This document shows, in pieces, positions 1 through 5,008 of a stretch of 5,008 bases of DNA; within the stretch, counting starts at the first letter, position 1; the number at the start of each line of letters is the position of its first letter. The notes under the pieces were generated by a model. That model was not told where the DNA came from, did not search any database, and saw nothing but the letters and a program-made list of their open reading frames with translations. The position numbers were made by a program, and so were the translations under genes. Source of the DNA: Legionellales bacterium (GTDB lineage Bacteria; Pseudomonadota; Gammaproteobacteria; Legionellales; Legionellaceae). The stretch lies in NCBI GenBank assembly GCA_003489505.1, contig DNMA01000012.1, forward strand, positions 1 through 5,008, in the 5' to 3' direction.

Positions 1-567
1 CCTTTAGGTTGTTATGGTGATGGTGGTGCTTGTTTTACGAATGATGCTGAATTAGCTCGACGTATGGCTGAAATCCGTCTTCATGGCCAATCAAAGCGTT
101 ATTATCACACAAGTCTGGGTATTAATGGGCGTTGCGATACCATTCAAGCAGCTGTCTTAATTGAAAAAATGGCAATCTTTGAAGAAGAAATTCAAGCTCG
201 TCAATTAGTTGCTGCTCGTTATGCCAAATTGCTGCCTCAAAATATTCGTAAGCCATTGATTAAAGATGATAATTTATCAGTTTTTGCACAATACACTATT
301 GAAGTTGAAAATCGTGAAGCATTACAAGATGCACTGCAAAAAAGAGACATTCCAACTGCTGTACATTATCCTTTTGGTTTGCATGAACAACCTATTTTTA
401 AAGATTTGTATCCAGAAGAAAAATCTTATCCTAAAACAGAATTTGCGGCACGTCGTGTCATGAGTCTTCCTATGCACCCTTATTTGACTGAAGCAGAGCA
501 AGAAAAAATTTGTGAGATTTTAGTGGAAGAAATGGCTAAGTTAGAACTAGAAACATTGGAAGCTTAA
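1..567 (+). CDS. wbpE: UDP-2-acetamido-2-deoxy-3-oxo-glucuronate aminotransferase, 3' part (DegT/DnrJ/EryC1/StrS family, WbpE/WlbC type)
   Basis: This is the C-terminal 188 residues of a PLP-dependent sugar aminotransferase; the frame is open from base 1, so the 5' end lies outside the window. The first residues, [10 protein letters not shown], are the segment that in WbpE directly follows the Schiff-base lysine, so the catalytic Lys should be just upstream. Other family marks are HGQSKRYYH, the [12 protein letters not shown] segment (pattern NxRxDxxQAA), [12 protein letters not shown] and SLPMHP near the C-terminus. The family is about 360-380 residues, so roughly half is present. By family knowledge it moves an amino group from glutamate to C3 of UDP-3-keto-GlcNAcA in the cytoplasm. 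The flanking wbpA, wbpB and wbpD genes select this substrate over other DegT-family substrates. The next gene starts 19 bases after the TAA, which fits an operon. Arg codons are almost all CGN (11 of 12). Confidence 0.9.
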   Translation, partial: PLGCYGDGGACFTNDAELARRMAEIRLHGQSKRYYHTSLGINGRCDTIQAAVLIEKMAIFEEEIQARQLVAARYAKLLPQNIRKPLIKDDNLSVFAQYTIEVENREALQDALQKRDIPTAVHYPFGLHEQPIFKDLYPEEKSYPKTEFAARRVMSLPMHPYLTEAEQEKICEILVEEMAKLELETLEA

Positions 568-574
568 GTTTTTT

Positions 575-580
575 AAAGGA
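575..580 (+). promoter_or_regulatory. Ribosome binding site deciding the wbpA start
   Basis: AAAGGA lies just before three in-frame candidate starts: TTG at 581, ATG at 584 and ATG at 587. Only ATG 587 leaves a usable gap (6 bases after AGGA); the TTG would abut the site directly and ATG 584 leaves 3. I therefore place the wbpA start at 587. Confidence 0.7.
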
Positions 581-586
581 TTGATG

Positions 587-1894
587 ATGTTAAACCAGTT
601 GATTGAAAAAATTAATAATAAAGAAGCAATTATTGGCATTGTTGGATTAGGTTATGTTGGTCTTCCTTTAATGCTTCGTTTTGCAGAAGTTGGTTATCGT
701 GTTATTGGTATCGATGTCGATGAATCTAAAAACCAAATGCTAAATGCTGGAAAATCTTACATTAAGCATATTGCATCCCAAGATATTGCAACACATCAAA
801 ATTTAATTCATGCAACCTCTGACTTTTCTCAAGCAGCTGAGGCTGATGCTTTGATTTTATGTGTGCCCACACCTTTAAATAAATATCGAGAGCCTGATTT
901 AAGTTTTGTCATTGATACCACTGAGGCACTTTTGCCTTATTTGCGAAAAGGTCAAATTCTATCTTTAGAAAGTACAACTTATCCAGGGACAACTGATGAA
1001 GAATTAAAACCAAGGGTTGAATCGCAAGGTTTTACCATCGGTGAAGATTTCTTTTTAGTGTATTCGCCAGAACGTGAAGACCCAGGCAATCCAAATTTTC
1101 ATACTGCAACCATTCCAAAAGTCTGTGGTGGGGATACTTCTGCTTGTCGCGAAGCAGGCATTGCACTTTATTCAAAAGTCATTGATGAGGTGGTCCCTGT
1201 TTCATCAACAAAAGTTGCGGAAATGACTAAGCTTTTAGAAAATATCCATCGTTCTGTGAACATTGGTCTGGTCAATGAGATGAAAATCTTGGCTGAAAAA
1301 ATGGATATAGATATTCATGAAGTCATTGATGCTGCAGCGACCAAACCTTTTGGTTTTGTGCCTTATTATCCAGGGCCAGGTATTGGCGGGCATTGTATTC
1401 CCATTGACCCCTTTTATTTAACTTGGAAAGCGCGTGAATATGGTATGCATACCCGTTTTATTGAGCTAGCTGGGGAAATTAATTCTAGTATGCCTAAATG
1501 GGTGGTCAATCGCACCATTGATGCTTTAAATCAGAATGAAAAGCCTTTAAAAAATGCAAAAGTGTTGGTATTAGGGATTGCTTATAAATGTGATGTTGAC
1601 GATATGCGTGAATCACCCTCAATTCATATCATGGAAATTTTACGTGAAAAAGGTGCTCACGTTGCCTATTCAGACCCTTATGTGCCAGATTTTCCTAAAA
1701 TGCGCGAACATCAATTTGAATTATCAAGTGAGTCATTAACACCTGATAATATTGCCAGATTTGATTGTGTGATTTTAGCAACCCAACATAAAATTTTTGA
1801 TTATGATTTGATTGCAAGACACGCCAATTTAATTATCGATACTCGAGGTGGTTTTAGAGCCTATCAAGAACAAGCTAACATAGTGAGTGCCTAA
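587..1894 (+). CDS. wbpA: UDP-N-acetyl-D-glucosamine 6-dehydrogenase (WbpA type; called gna in Acinetobacter loci)
   Basis: This cytoplasmic enzyme makes a four-electron NAD+-dependent oxidation of C6 of UDP-GlcNAc to UDP-GlcNAcA, the first step of the diacetamido-uronic acid pathway. Numbering from ATG 587 (435 aa; Pseudomonas WbpA is about 436): the N-terminal Rossmann domain has GLGYVG at 20-25. The central domain has [11 protein letters not shown] with the conserved Lys215 and Asn219. The active-site loop GGHCIPIDP carries the thioester cysteine Cys270 and Asp274. The C-terminal UDP-binding domain has DDMRESPS near 338-345. [11 protein letters not shown] and [10 protein letters not shown] are typical of the WbpA group rather than of UDP-glucose dehydrogenase or the UDP-ManNAc dehydrogenase WecC. 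No key residue is missing. An in-frame TTG at 581 and ATG at 584 exist but fit the ribosome binding site worse. The next gene follows after 1 base. Confidence 0.93.
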   Translation: MLNQLIEKINNKEAIIGIVGLGYVGLPLMLRFAEVGYRVIGIDVDESKNQMLNAGKSYIKHIASQDIATHQNLIHATSDFSQAAEADALILCVPTPLNKYREPDLSFVIDTTEALLPYLRKGQILSLESTTYPGTTDEELKPRVESQGFTIGEDFFLVYSPEREDPGNPNFHTATIPKVCGGDTSACREAGIALYSKVIDEVVPVSSTKVAEMTKLLENIHRSVNIGLVNEMKILAEKMDIDIHEVIDAAATKPFGFVPYYPGPGIGGHCIPIDPFYLTWKAREYGMHTRFIELAGEINSSMPKWVVNRTIDALNQNEKPLKNAKVLVLGIAYKCDVDDMRESPSIHIMEILREKGAHVAYSDPYVPDFPKMREHQFELSSESLTPDNIARFDCVILATQHKIFDYDLIARHANLIIDTRGGFRAYQEQANIVSA

Positions 1895-1895
1895 A

Positions 1896-2957
1896 ATGAG
1901 ACATACCCCTTGGATTATCAATGATAGAAAAATTAAAATAGCTGTATTGGGTTTAGGACGTATTTCTAAAAATCATTTTCAAGCGATTGAACAACATGCC
2001 CAACATTTAGAGTTGGTGGCAGTTTGTGATGGTCGAGAAGATGTTTTAAGACAAGTCGCCGAGCAGTATCAGGTCAAAGGTTATTTACATCTTGATGACA
2101 TGCTTGCTGAAACTGATGCTGATATTGTGACTGTTTGTACGCCAAGTGGATTGCATCCTGCTCAAACGATTCAAATTGCCAAATCGGGCCGTCATGTTTT
2201 AACTGAAAAACCGATGGCAACACGTTGGCAAGATGGTGTGGATATGGTTCGCGCTTGTAGCGATGCAGGTGTTCGATTATTTGTGGTCAAACAAAATCGT
2301 TTGAATGCCACTTTGCAAATGCTTAAAAAGGCAATTGATGAGGGTCGATTTGGCCGAATTTATATGGCTAATATCAATGTATTTTGGACACGTCCTCAAG
2401 ATTATTATGACCAAGATGCATGGCGTGGTACATGGGCGCTCGACGGTGGTGCTTTCATGAATCAAGCTAGTCACTATGTTGATTTAGCTCATTGGTTGAT
2501 GGGGCCTGTGCAATCTGTACAAGCGATGATGGGTACTCTTGAGCGAAAAATCGAAGCAGAAGATACGGGTGTTTTAAATATTCGTTGGCGAAATGGTGCC
2601 ATGGGGTCTGTTAGTGTCACCATGTTGACCTATCCCAAAAATTACGAAGGGTCGATTACCATTTTAGGTGAAAAAGGAACGGTCCGAATTGGTGGCGTTG
2701 CCGTCAATGAAATTCAAGAATGGACTTTTGCTGATATGCGTCCTGAAGATGAAGCGATTAAAGCTGCAAGCTATGAAACTACATCGGTTTATGGTTTTGG
2801 ACATCCACTTTATTATGATAACGTGATTAAAACCTTACAGGGTAAAGAAAAAGCTTTAGTCGATGGTCAAGAAGGCTTATCCTCTTTAGAGTTATTGATT
2901 GCAGCTTATCGTGCGGCGCGTGATGGCATTACAATTAATCTGCCTTTGGAGTTGTAA
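1896..2957 (+). CDS. wbpB: UDP-N-acetyl-glucuronate 3-dehydrogenase, long WlbA type (Gfo/Idh/MocA family)
   Basis: The protein is a 353-residue Gfo/Idh/MocA oxidoreductase predicted to oxidise C3 of UDP-GlcNAcA to the 3-keto sugar used by the aminotransferase. The N-terminal Rossmann fold has GLGRIS at 19-24 and the acidic Asp in VCDGR near 45. The family EKP motif is at 104-106, with Lys105 the likely catalytic lysine. The C-terminal sheet domain includes [14 protein letters not shown], whose His193 and Asp196 fit the catalytic His region. The length and the N-terminal RISKNHF match Bordetella WlbA (about 350 aa) better than the shorter Pseudomonas WbpB (about 316 aa). The start is either ATG 1896, one base after the wbpA stop, or GTG 1887, which overlaps wbpA. 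I prefer ATG because neither has a strong ribosome binding site and ATG permits translational coupling. Substrate assignment rests on the family match plus context. Confidence 0.88.
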   Translation: MRHTPWIINDRKIKIAVLGLGRISKNHFQAIEQHAQHLELVAVCDGREDVLRQVAEQYQVKGYLHLDDMLAETDADIVTVCTPSGLHPAQTIQIAKSGRHVLTEKPMATRWQDGVDMVRACSDAGVRLFVVKQNRLNATLQMLKKAIDEGRFGRIYMANINVFWTRPQDYYDQDAWRGTWALDGGAFMNQASHYVDLAHWLMGPVQSVQAMMGTLERKIEAEDTGVLNIRWRNGAMGSVSVTMLTYPKNYEGSITILGEKGTVRIGGVAVNEIQEWTFADMRPEDEAIKAASYETTSVYGFGHPLYYDNVIKTLQGKEKALVDGQEGLSSLELLIAAYRAARDGITINLPLEL

Positions 2958-2959
2958 AG

Positions 2960-3529
2960 ATGTCTTACAAAGCTCACCCTACAGCTATTATTGATGAAGG
3001 TGCCCAGATTGGTGAAGGTACTCGTATTTGGCATTGGGTTCATATCAGTGCTCAAGCCAAAATTGGCACATACTGTAGCTTTGGGCAAAATGTCTATGTC
3101 GGTAATAAAGTGATAATTGGTAATAATGTAAAAGTACAAAACAATGTATCTGTATATGATAATGTCACTTTAGAAGATGATGTGTTTTGTGGTCCGAGCA
3201 TGGTGTTTACTAATGTTTATAATCCACGGTCTGCCATTACGAGAAAAGATGAATATCGAAATACTGTAGTTAAACAAGGGGCAACACTGGGTGCAAATTG
3301 CACCATCGTTTGTGGTGTGACTATTGGAAAGTATGCCTTTATTGGTGCAGGAGCTGTCGTCAATAGAGATGTTCCAGATTACGCACTCATGGTTGGTGTT
3401 CCTGCCCGTCAAATTGGCTGGATGAGCCGATTTGGAGAGCAGTTGAAATTTATTGATAATGTCGCTACTTGTTCTCATACGCAAGAAAAGTACCATTTGG
3501 CGAGCGAACAATGCATTTTAATGGATTAA
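2960..3529 (+). CDS. wbpD: UDP-2-acetamido-3-amino-2,3-dideoxy-glucuronate N-acetyltransferase (WbpD/WlbB type)
   Basis: This 189-residue left-handed parallel beta-helix acetyltransferase (WbpD is about 191 aa; family members form trimers) should use acetyl-CoA to acetylate the C3 amine made by the aminotransferase, giving UDP-2,3-diacetamido-2,3-dideoxy-glucuronate. Hexapeptide repeats run from about residue 8 ([16 protein letters not shown]) to about 135 ([18 protein letters not shown]). They are broken by an extended loop at about 83-107 containing [17 protein letters not shown], a family hallmark. The end, [18 protein letters not shown] followed by [10 protein letters not shown], is also typical. 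GGAG at 2948-2951, 8 bases upstream of ATG 2960, is a good ribosome binding site placed inside the end of wbpB. Only 2 bases separate it from the wbpB stop. It is the last gene of the left module. The long antisense frame across it is a shadow of the repeat coding. Confidence 0.92.
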   Translation: MSYKAHPTAIIDEGAQIGEGTRIWHWVHISAQAKIGTYCSFGQNVYVGNKVIIGNNVKVQNNVSVYDNVTLEDDVFCGPSMVFTNVYNPRSAITRKDEYRNTVVKQGATLGANCTIVCGVTIGKYAFIGAGAVVNRDVPDYALMVGVPARQIGWMSRFGEQLKFIDNVATCSHTQEKYHLASEQCILMD

Positions 3530-3530
3530 T

Positions 3531-3686
3531 TTAATTTGACCAATCATAGTCAATTGCCCCCAGATTTGTATCAAATATAGTTAGTAAAGGCCAGTTCTTT
3601 ATGTTGACATTATATTCATTGTGATGAATGTAATCCACTTGTTTAATTCAATTTGCTACGGTATTATTTTGCTTAACAGCCCAGTA
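3531..3686 (-). pseudogene. Relic of a REP-associated tyrosine transposase (RAYT, IS200-like Y1), C-terminal end only
   Basis: Read on the - strand, 3647-3531 gives about 38 codons ending in TAA with a protein-like string. It contains IKQVDYIHHN (3647-3618), NIKNWP (3605-3588) and NLGAIDYDWSN (3566-3534). RAYT transposases end in a pattern of the type DYIHxNPVKHG..V....DWPYSSFHR.V..G.Y..DW, and these pieces match it in order and spacing. The PVKHG stretch is shortened and the SSFHR box is eroded. Upstream in the same frame are a TGA at 3650-3648 and a weak LYW remnant at about 3689-3681, where the family has RFWEH. The N-terminal domain with the HUH motif and catalytic Tyr is absent, as is a usable start, so it is dead. 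It begins 1 base beyond the wbpD stop, on the opposite strand. The identification is by eye from family memory; a chance frame is possible but the ordered matches make that less likely. Confidence 0.6.
3609..3634. repeat. Inverted repeat, 11-base arms, 4-base loop
   Basis: ATTATATTCAT (3609-3619) and ATGAATGTAAT (3624-3634) are inverted copies with one mismatch, which would be a U-G pair in RNA, around a TGTG loop. It is AT-rich, and no T-run follows, so it does not look like an intrinsic terminator. It lies inside the transposase relic (YIHHN codons), so it may be incidental, or it may be an operator-like dyad. Confidence 0.4.
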
Positions 3687-3726
3687 TAACTGACTTGAAA
3701 ACTAATATGGAGTTAAAACAAACGGT

Positions 3727-3754
3727 TTGAATTGAAGAAGCTTTTCCTTATAAA
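3727..3754 (+). promoter_or_regulatory. Candidate sigma-70 promoter for rfbF and the downstream genes
   Basis: TTGAAT (3727-3732, four of six consensus bases) and TATAAA (3749-3754, five of six) are 16 bases apart. Transcription would start near 3761, leaving a leader of about 40 bases before the rfbF TTG. The 273-base gap after a compact operon makes a promoter here plausible. AT-rich DNA gives such matches by chance, so confidence is moderate. Confidence 0.42.
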
Positions 3755-3768
3755 AGTATATAGGAAGA
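3742..3768. repeat. Imperfect dyad covering the candidate -10 of rfbF
   Basis: TTCCTTATA (3744-3752) pairs with TATA-T-AGGAA (3757-3766), with one bulged T at 3761 and an AAAG loop. A wobble pair and an A-T pair extend it to 3742 and 3768. The dyad overlaps the proposed TATAAA box, so it could be an operator or a hairpin in the leader of a read-through transcript. No T-run follows. Confidence 0.35.
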
Positions 3769-3788
3769 ACAAAGTAGTTTTAAATTTT

Positions 3789-3795
3789 AAGGGAG
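3789..3795 (+). promoter_or_regulatory. Ribosome binding site supporting the TTG start of rfbF
   Basis: AAGGGAG ends 7 bases before TTG 3803. The first in-frame ATG is codon 25, after the nucleotide-binding signature LAGGFGTRL, so starting there would remove an essential motif. The strong site therefore supports TTG as the start. Confidence 0.75.
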
Positions 3796-3802
3796 TATTA
3801 GA

Positions 3803-4570
3803 TTGAAAGTAATTCTTTTGGCCGGAGGTTTTGGAACTCGTCTTAGTGAAGAAACAGAGGTTCGTCCTAAACCAATGGTTGAAATTGGTGGTAGGCCAAT
3901 ATTGTGGCATATAATGAAAATTTATAGCTACTATGGTTTTAATGAGTTTATCATAGCTTTAGGTTATAAAGCAGATTATATCAAAAAATATTTTCTAGAT
4001 TACACAAGTCACTCCGGAAATCTAACAGTATCTATTAAAAATGGATTTAGTGAAATAACTCAACGTGAACAAGATGAGTGGATTATTCATCTAGAAGAAA
4101 CAGGGCTTGATACCATGACTGGCGGTCGAATTAAAAGTCTGTCTAATTGGGTAAAAGATGAGCCTTTTATGGTGACATACGGTGACGGCGTAGCTGATAT
4201 CAATATAGCTGATTTAATTGGTTATCATAAGAAAATGGGTAAACTAGCAACCATTACAGCTGTTAGACCCCCCGCAAGATTTGGTGGTCTACAGATGGAA
4301 GAGGGCTTAGTAAAAAAATTTACTGAGAAACCTCAAAGTGGAGAAGGTTGGATCAATGGTGGATTTATTGTTTTCGAACCAGAAGTTTTAAATTTAATCA
4401 GAGACTCAAAAAGTTCATTAGAATCTGAATTATTAGAAGAATTGGCCGAAATGGGACAGCTTGCTGCATATAATCATTATGGTTTTTGGCAATGCATGGA
4501 TACCTTGCGAGATTTAAAATATTTAGAAAGTCTATGGGTGGCTGGTAATGCAGCATGGAAGGTTTGGTAA
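3803..4570 (+). CDS. rfbF: Glucose-1-phosphate cytidylyltransferase (RfbF/DdhA)
   Basis: The product makes CDP-glucose and pyrophosphate from CTP and glucose 1-phosphate, in the cytoplasm, as the entry to CDP-deoxyhexose synthesis. The 255 residues match the family length of about 257. Visible motifs are the nucleotidyltransferase signature LAGGFGTRL (6-14) and [19 protein letters not shown] (21-39). TYGDGVAD (125-132) has the metal-binding Asp128, and FTEKP (173-177) and NGGFIVF (185-191) follow. [10 protein letters not shown] (228-237) has Asp233 as the probable second metal ligand, by analogy with the Salmonella enzyme. WKVW at the C-terminus matches the usual end of the family. The start is TTG at 3803 with a strong ribosome binding site. 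The stop TAA overlaps the next gene's ATG by one base, indicating a coupled pair. Arg codons AGA/AGG make up 4 of 9, more than in the left module, which fits a separate origin. Identification is firm. Confidence 0.95.
   Translation: MKVILLAGGFGTRLSEETEVRPKPMVEIGGRPILWHIMKIYSYYGFNEFIIALGYKADYIKKYFLDYTSHSGNLTVSIKNGFSEITQREQDEWIIHLEETGLDTMTGGRIKSLSNWVKDEPFMVTYGDGVADINIADLIGYHKKMGKLATITAVRPPARFGGLQMEEGLVKKFTEKPQSGEGWINGGFIVFEPEVLNLIRDSKSSLESELLEELAEMGQLAAYNHYGFWQCMDTLRDLKYLESLWVAGNAAWKVW
4557..4562 (+). promoter_or_regulatory. Ribosome binding site of the dehydratase gene, inside rfbF
   Basis: GGAAGG lies 7 bases before ATG 4570, within the last codons of rfbF. With the TAATG stop-start overlap it supports translational coupling and this start codon. 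Confidence 0.7.
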
Positions 4571-5008
4571 TGAATAATTTTTGGCAGGATAGACGTGTTT
4601 TTGTTACGGGTGGAAGTGGCTTAATTGGCGGATGGTTAATTGAAGAACTAATCAAACAGCAGGCTGATGTTGTAGTGCTTTTAAGGGATTGGGTTCCTGG
4701 TTCAAAGCTAATTCATTCAAACTTACTTCAAAAAGTGAACATTGTAAGAGGGGATTTATCAAGTACTCAAAATCTTGAGAGAATATTAGCTGAGTATGAA
4801 ATTCAATCAGTAATTCATTTGGCGGCTCAAACTATTGTTCCTATCGCTAATAAAAATCCTTTATCGACTTTTGAGTCTAATATTTCGGGAACCTGGAATT
4901 TATTAGAGGCTTGCAGGCATATCCAATCAATTGAGTCTATTGTGGTTGCCTCCTCCGATAAGGCTTATGGGGATTCTCCTGAACTACCTTACAAAGAAAA
5001 TATGCCTC
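4570..5008 (+). CDS. rfbG: CDP-glucose 4,6-dehydratase-like SDR enzyme, 5' part
   Basis: The first 146 residues of an extended short-chain dehydrogenase/reductase (NAD-dependent epimerase/dehydratase) are present; the gene runs off the window. The Rossmann motif TGGSGLIG (13-20), the adenine-binding Asp in GDL (61-63), HLAAQT (83-88) and [11 protein letters not shown] (104-114) are in family positions. SSDKAYG (128-134) has Ser-Asp-Lys, the catalytic trio of CDP-glucose 4,6-dehydratases, where dTDP-glucose and GDP-mannose dehydratases usually have Thr-Asp-Glu. The catalytic Tyr (YxxxK) would lie beyond the window. The preceding rfbF supplies CDP-glucose, and the expected product is CDP-4-keto-6-deoxyglucose. 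The N-terminus differs from textbook Rfb[11 protein letters not shown] replaces GHTGFKGSWL, and RDWVPGSKL follows. It may therefore belong to a sister subfamily often annotated only as an SDR or GDP-mannose 4,6-dehydratase. The class is sure; the exact substrate is inferred. AGA/AGG make up 5 of its 6 Arg codons. Confidence 0.78.
   Translation, partial: MNNFWQDRRVFVTGGSGLIGGWLIEELIKQQADVVVLLRDWVPGSKLIHSNLLQKVNIVRGDLSSTQNLERILAEYEIQSVIHLAAQTIVPIANKNPLSTFESNISGTWNLLEACRHIQSIESIVVASSDKAYGDSPELPYKENMP

Noticed and set aside
1887..1895. GTG 1887 as the wbpB start, overlapping wbpA
   Set aside because: It would add only three residues with no better ribosome binding site, and ATG 1896 one base after the stop is simpler. 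The choice does not affect function.
2277..2474. A 65-codon open frame on the - strand within wbpB
   Set aside because: It lies wholly inside a well-supported gene, has no family features, and is best explained as a shadow frame.
3170..3511. A 113-codon open frame on the - strand across wbpD
   Set aside because: It is antisense to a clear hexapeptide-repeat gene, has no recognisable domain or ribosome binding site, and looks like a shadow frame.
3536..3576. Short dyads TTGAC/GTCAA (3536-3553) and ATTTG-TAT-CAAAT (3564-3576) as a terminator after wbpD
   Set aside because: The stems are only 5 bp and AT-rich, and no T-run follows, so neither resembles an intrinsic terminator.
3604..3634. Perfect TTGACA (3604-3609) followed by TGTAAT (3629-3634) as a promoter
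   Set aside because: The spacing is 19 bases, longer than preferred, and both boxes fall in the transposase relic and the inverted repeat. The promoter nearer rfbF is a better fit, though this one is not excluded.
3530..3802. A JUMPstart/ops element before the rfbF module
   Set aside because: I found no GGCGGTAG-like ops core in the gap. I also saw no tRNA-like fold or direct-repeat array there.
4398..4655. An 85-codon open frame on the - strand across the rfbF/dehydratase overlap
   Set aside because: Both + strand genes are strongly supported here, and the antisense protein has no motif.

Overview
The window is a stretch of a bacterial surface-polysaccharide (capsule or O-antigen type) gene cluster. 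All intact genes are on the + strand. It is AT-rich, and every complete gene ends in TAA. The encoded enzymes look gammaproteobacterial, and the overall style suggests Moraxellaceae such as Acinetobacter. That taxonomic guess rests on composition and protein resemblance only.

Left module (1-3529): four tightly packed genes for UDP-2,3-diacetamido-2,3-dideoxy-glucuronic acid, in the order aminotransferase (wbpE/wlbC type, 5' end outside the window), UDP-GlcNAc 6-dehydrogenase (wbpA), 3-dehydrogenase (wbpB/wlbA type) and 3-N-acetyltransferase (wbpD/wlbB type). The pathway order is WbpA (C6 oxidation of UDP-GlcNAc), WbpB (C3 oxidation), WbpE (transamination at C3), then WbpD (acetylation of the new amine). 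All four steps are covered here. The 2-epimerase (WbpI type) that would give the manno isomer, and the glycosyltransferases, are not in the window.

Junction (3530-3802): 273 bases with no intact gene. On the - strand, beginning 1 base after the wbpD stop, is what reads as the decayed C-terminal end of a REP-associated tyrosine transposase (RAYT, IS200-like Y1 family). It is followed by a candidate promoter and a leader reading into the next gene. Arginine codon use also changes across this gap.

Right module (3803-5008): rfbF (glucose-1-phosphate cytidylyltransferase, TTG start) overlaps by one base a dehydratase gene that runs off the window. The dehydratase carries the Ser-Asp-Lys motif of CDP-glucose 4,6-dehydratases but has a divergent N-terminus. 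Together they should make CDP-4-keto-6-deoxyglucose, the precursor of CDP-linked deoxy sugars. The final sugar cannot be told from this window.

The layout reads as two nucleotide-sugar cassettes joined at a scar that holds a dead transposase fragment, which fits modular assembly of a polysaccharide locus. The enzymes are of known families. The relic at the junction and the unusual dehydratase are the most noteworthy parts.
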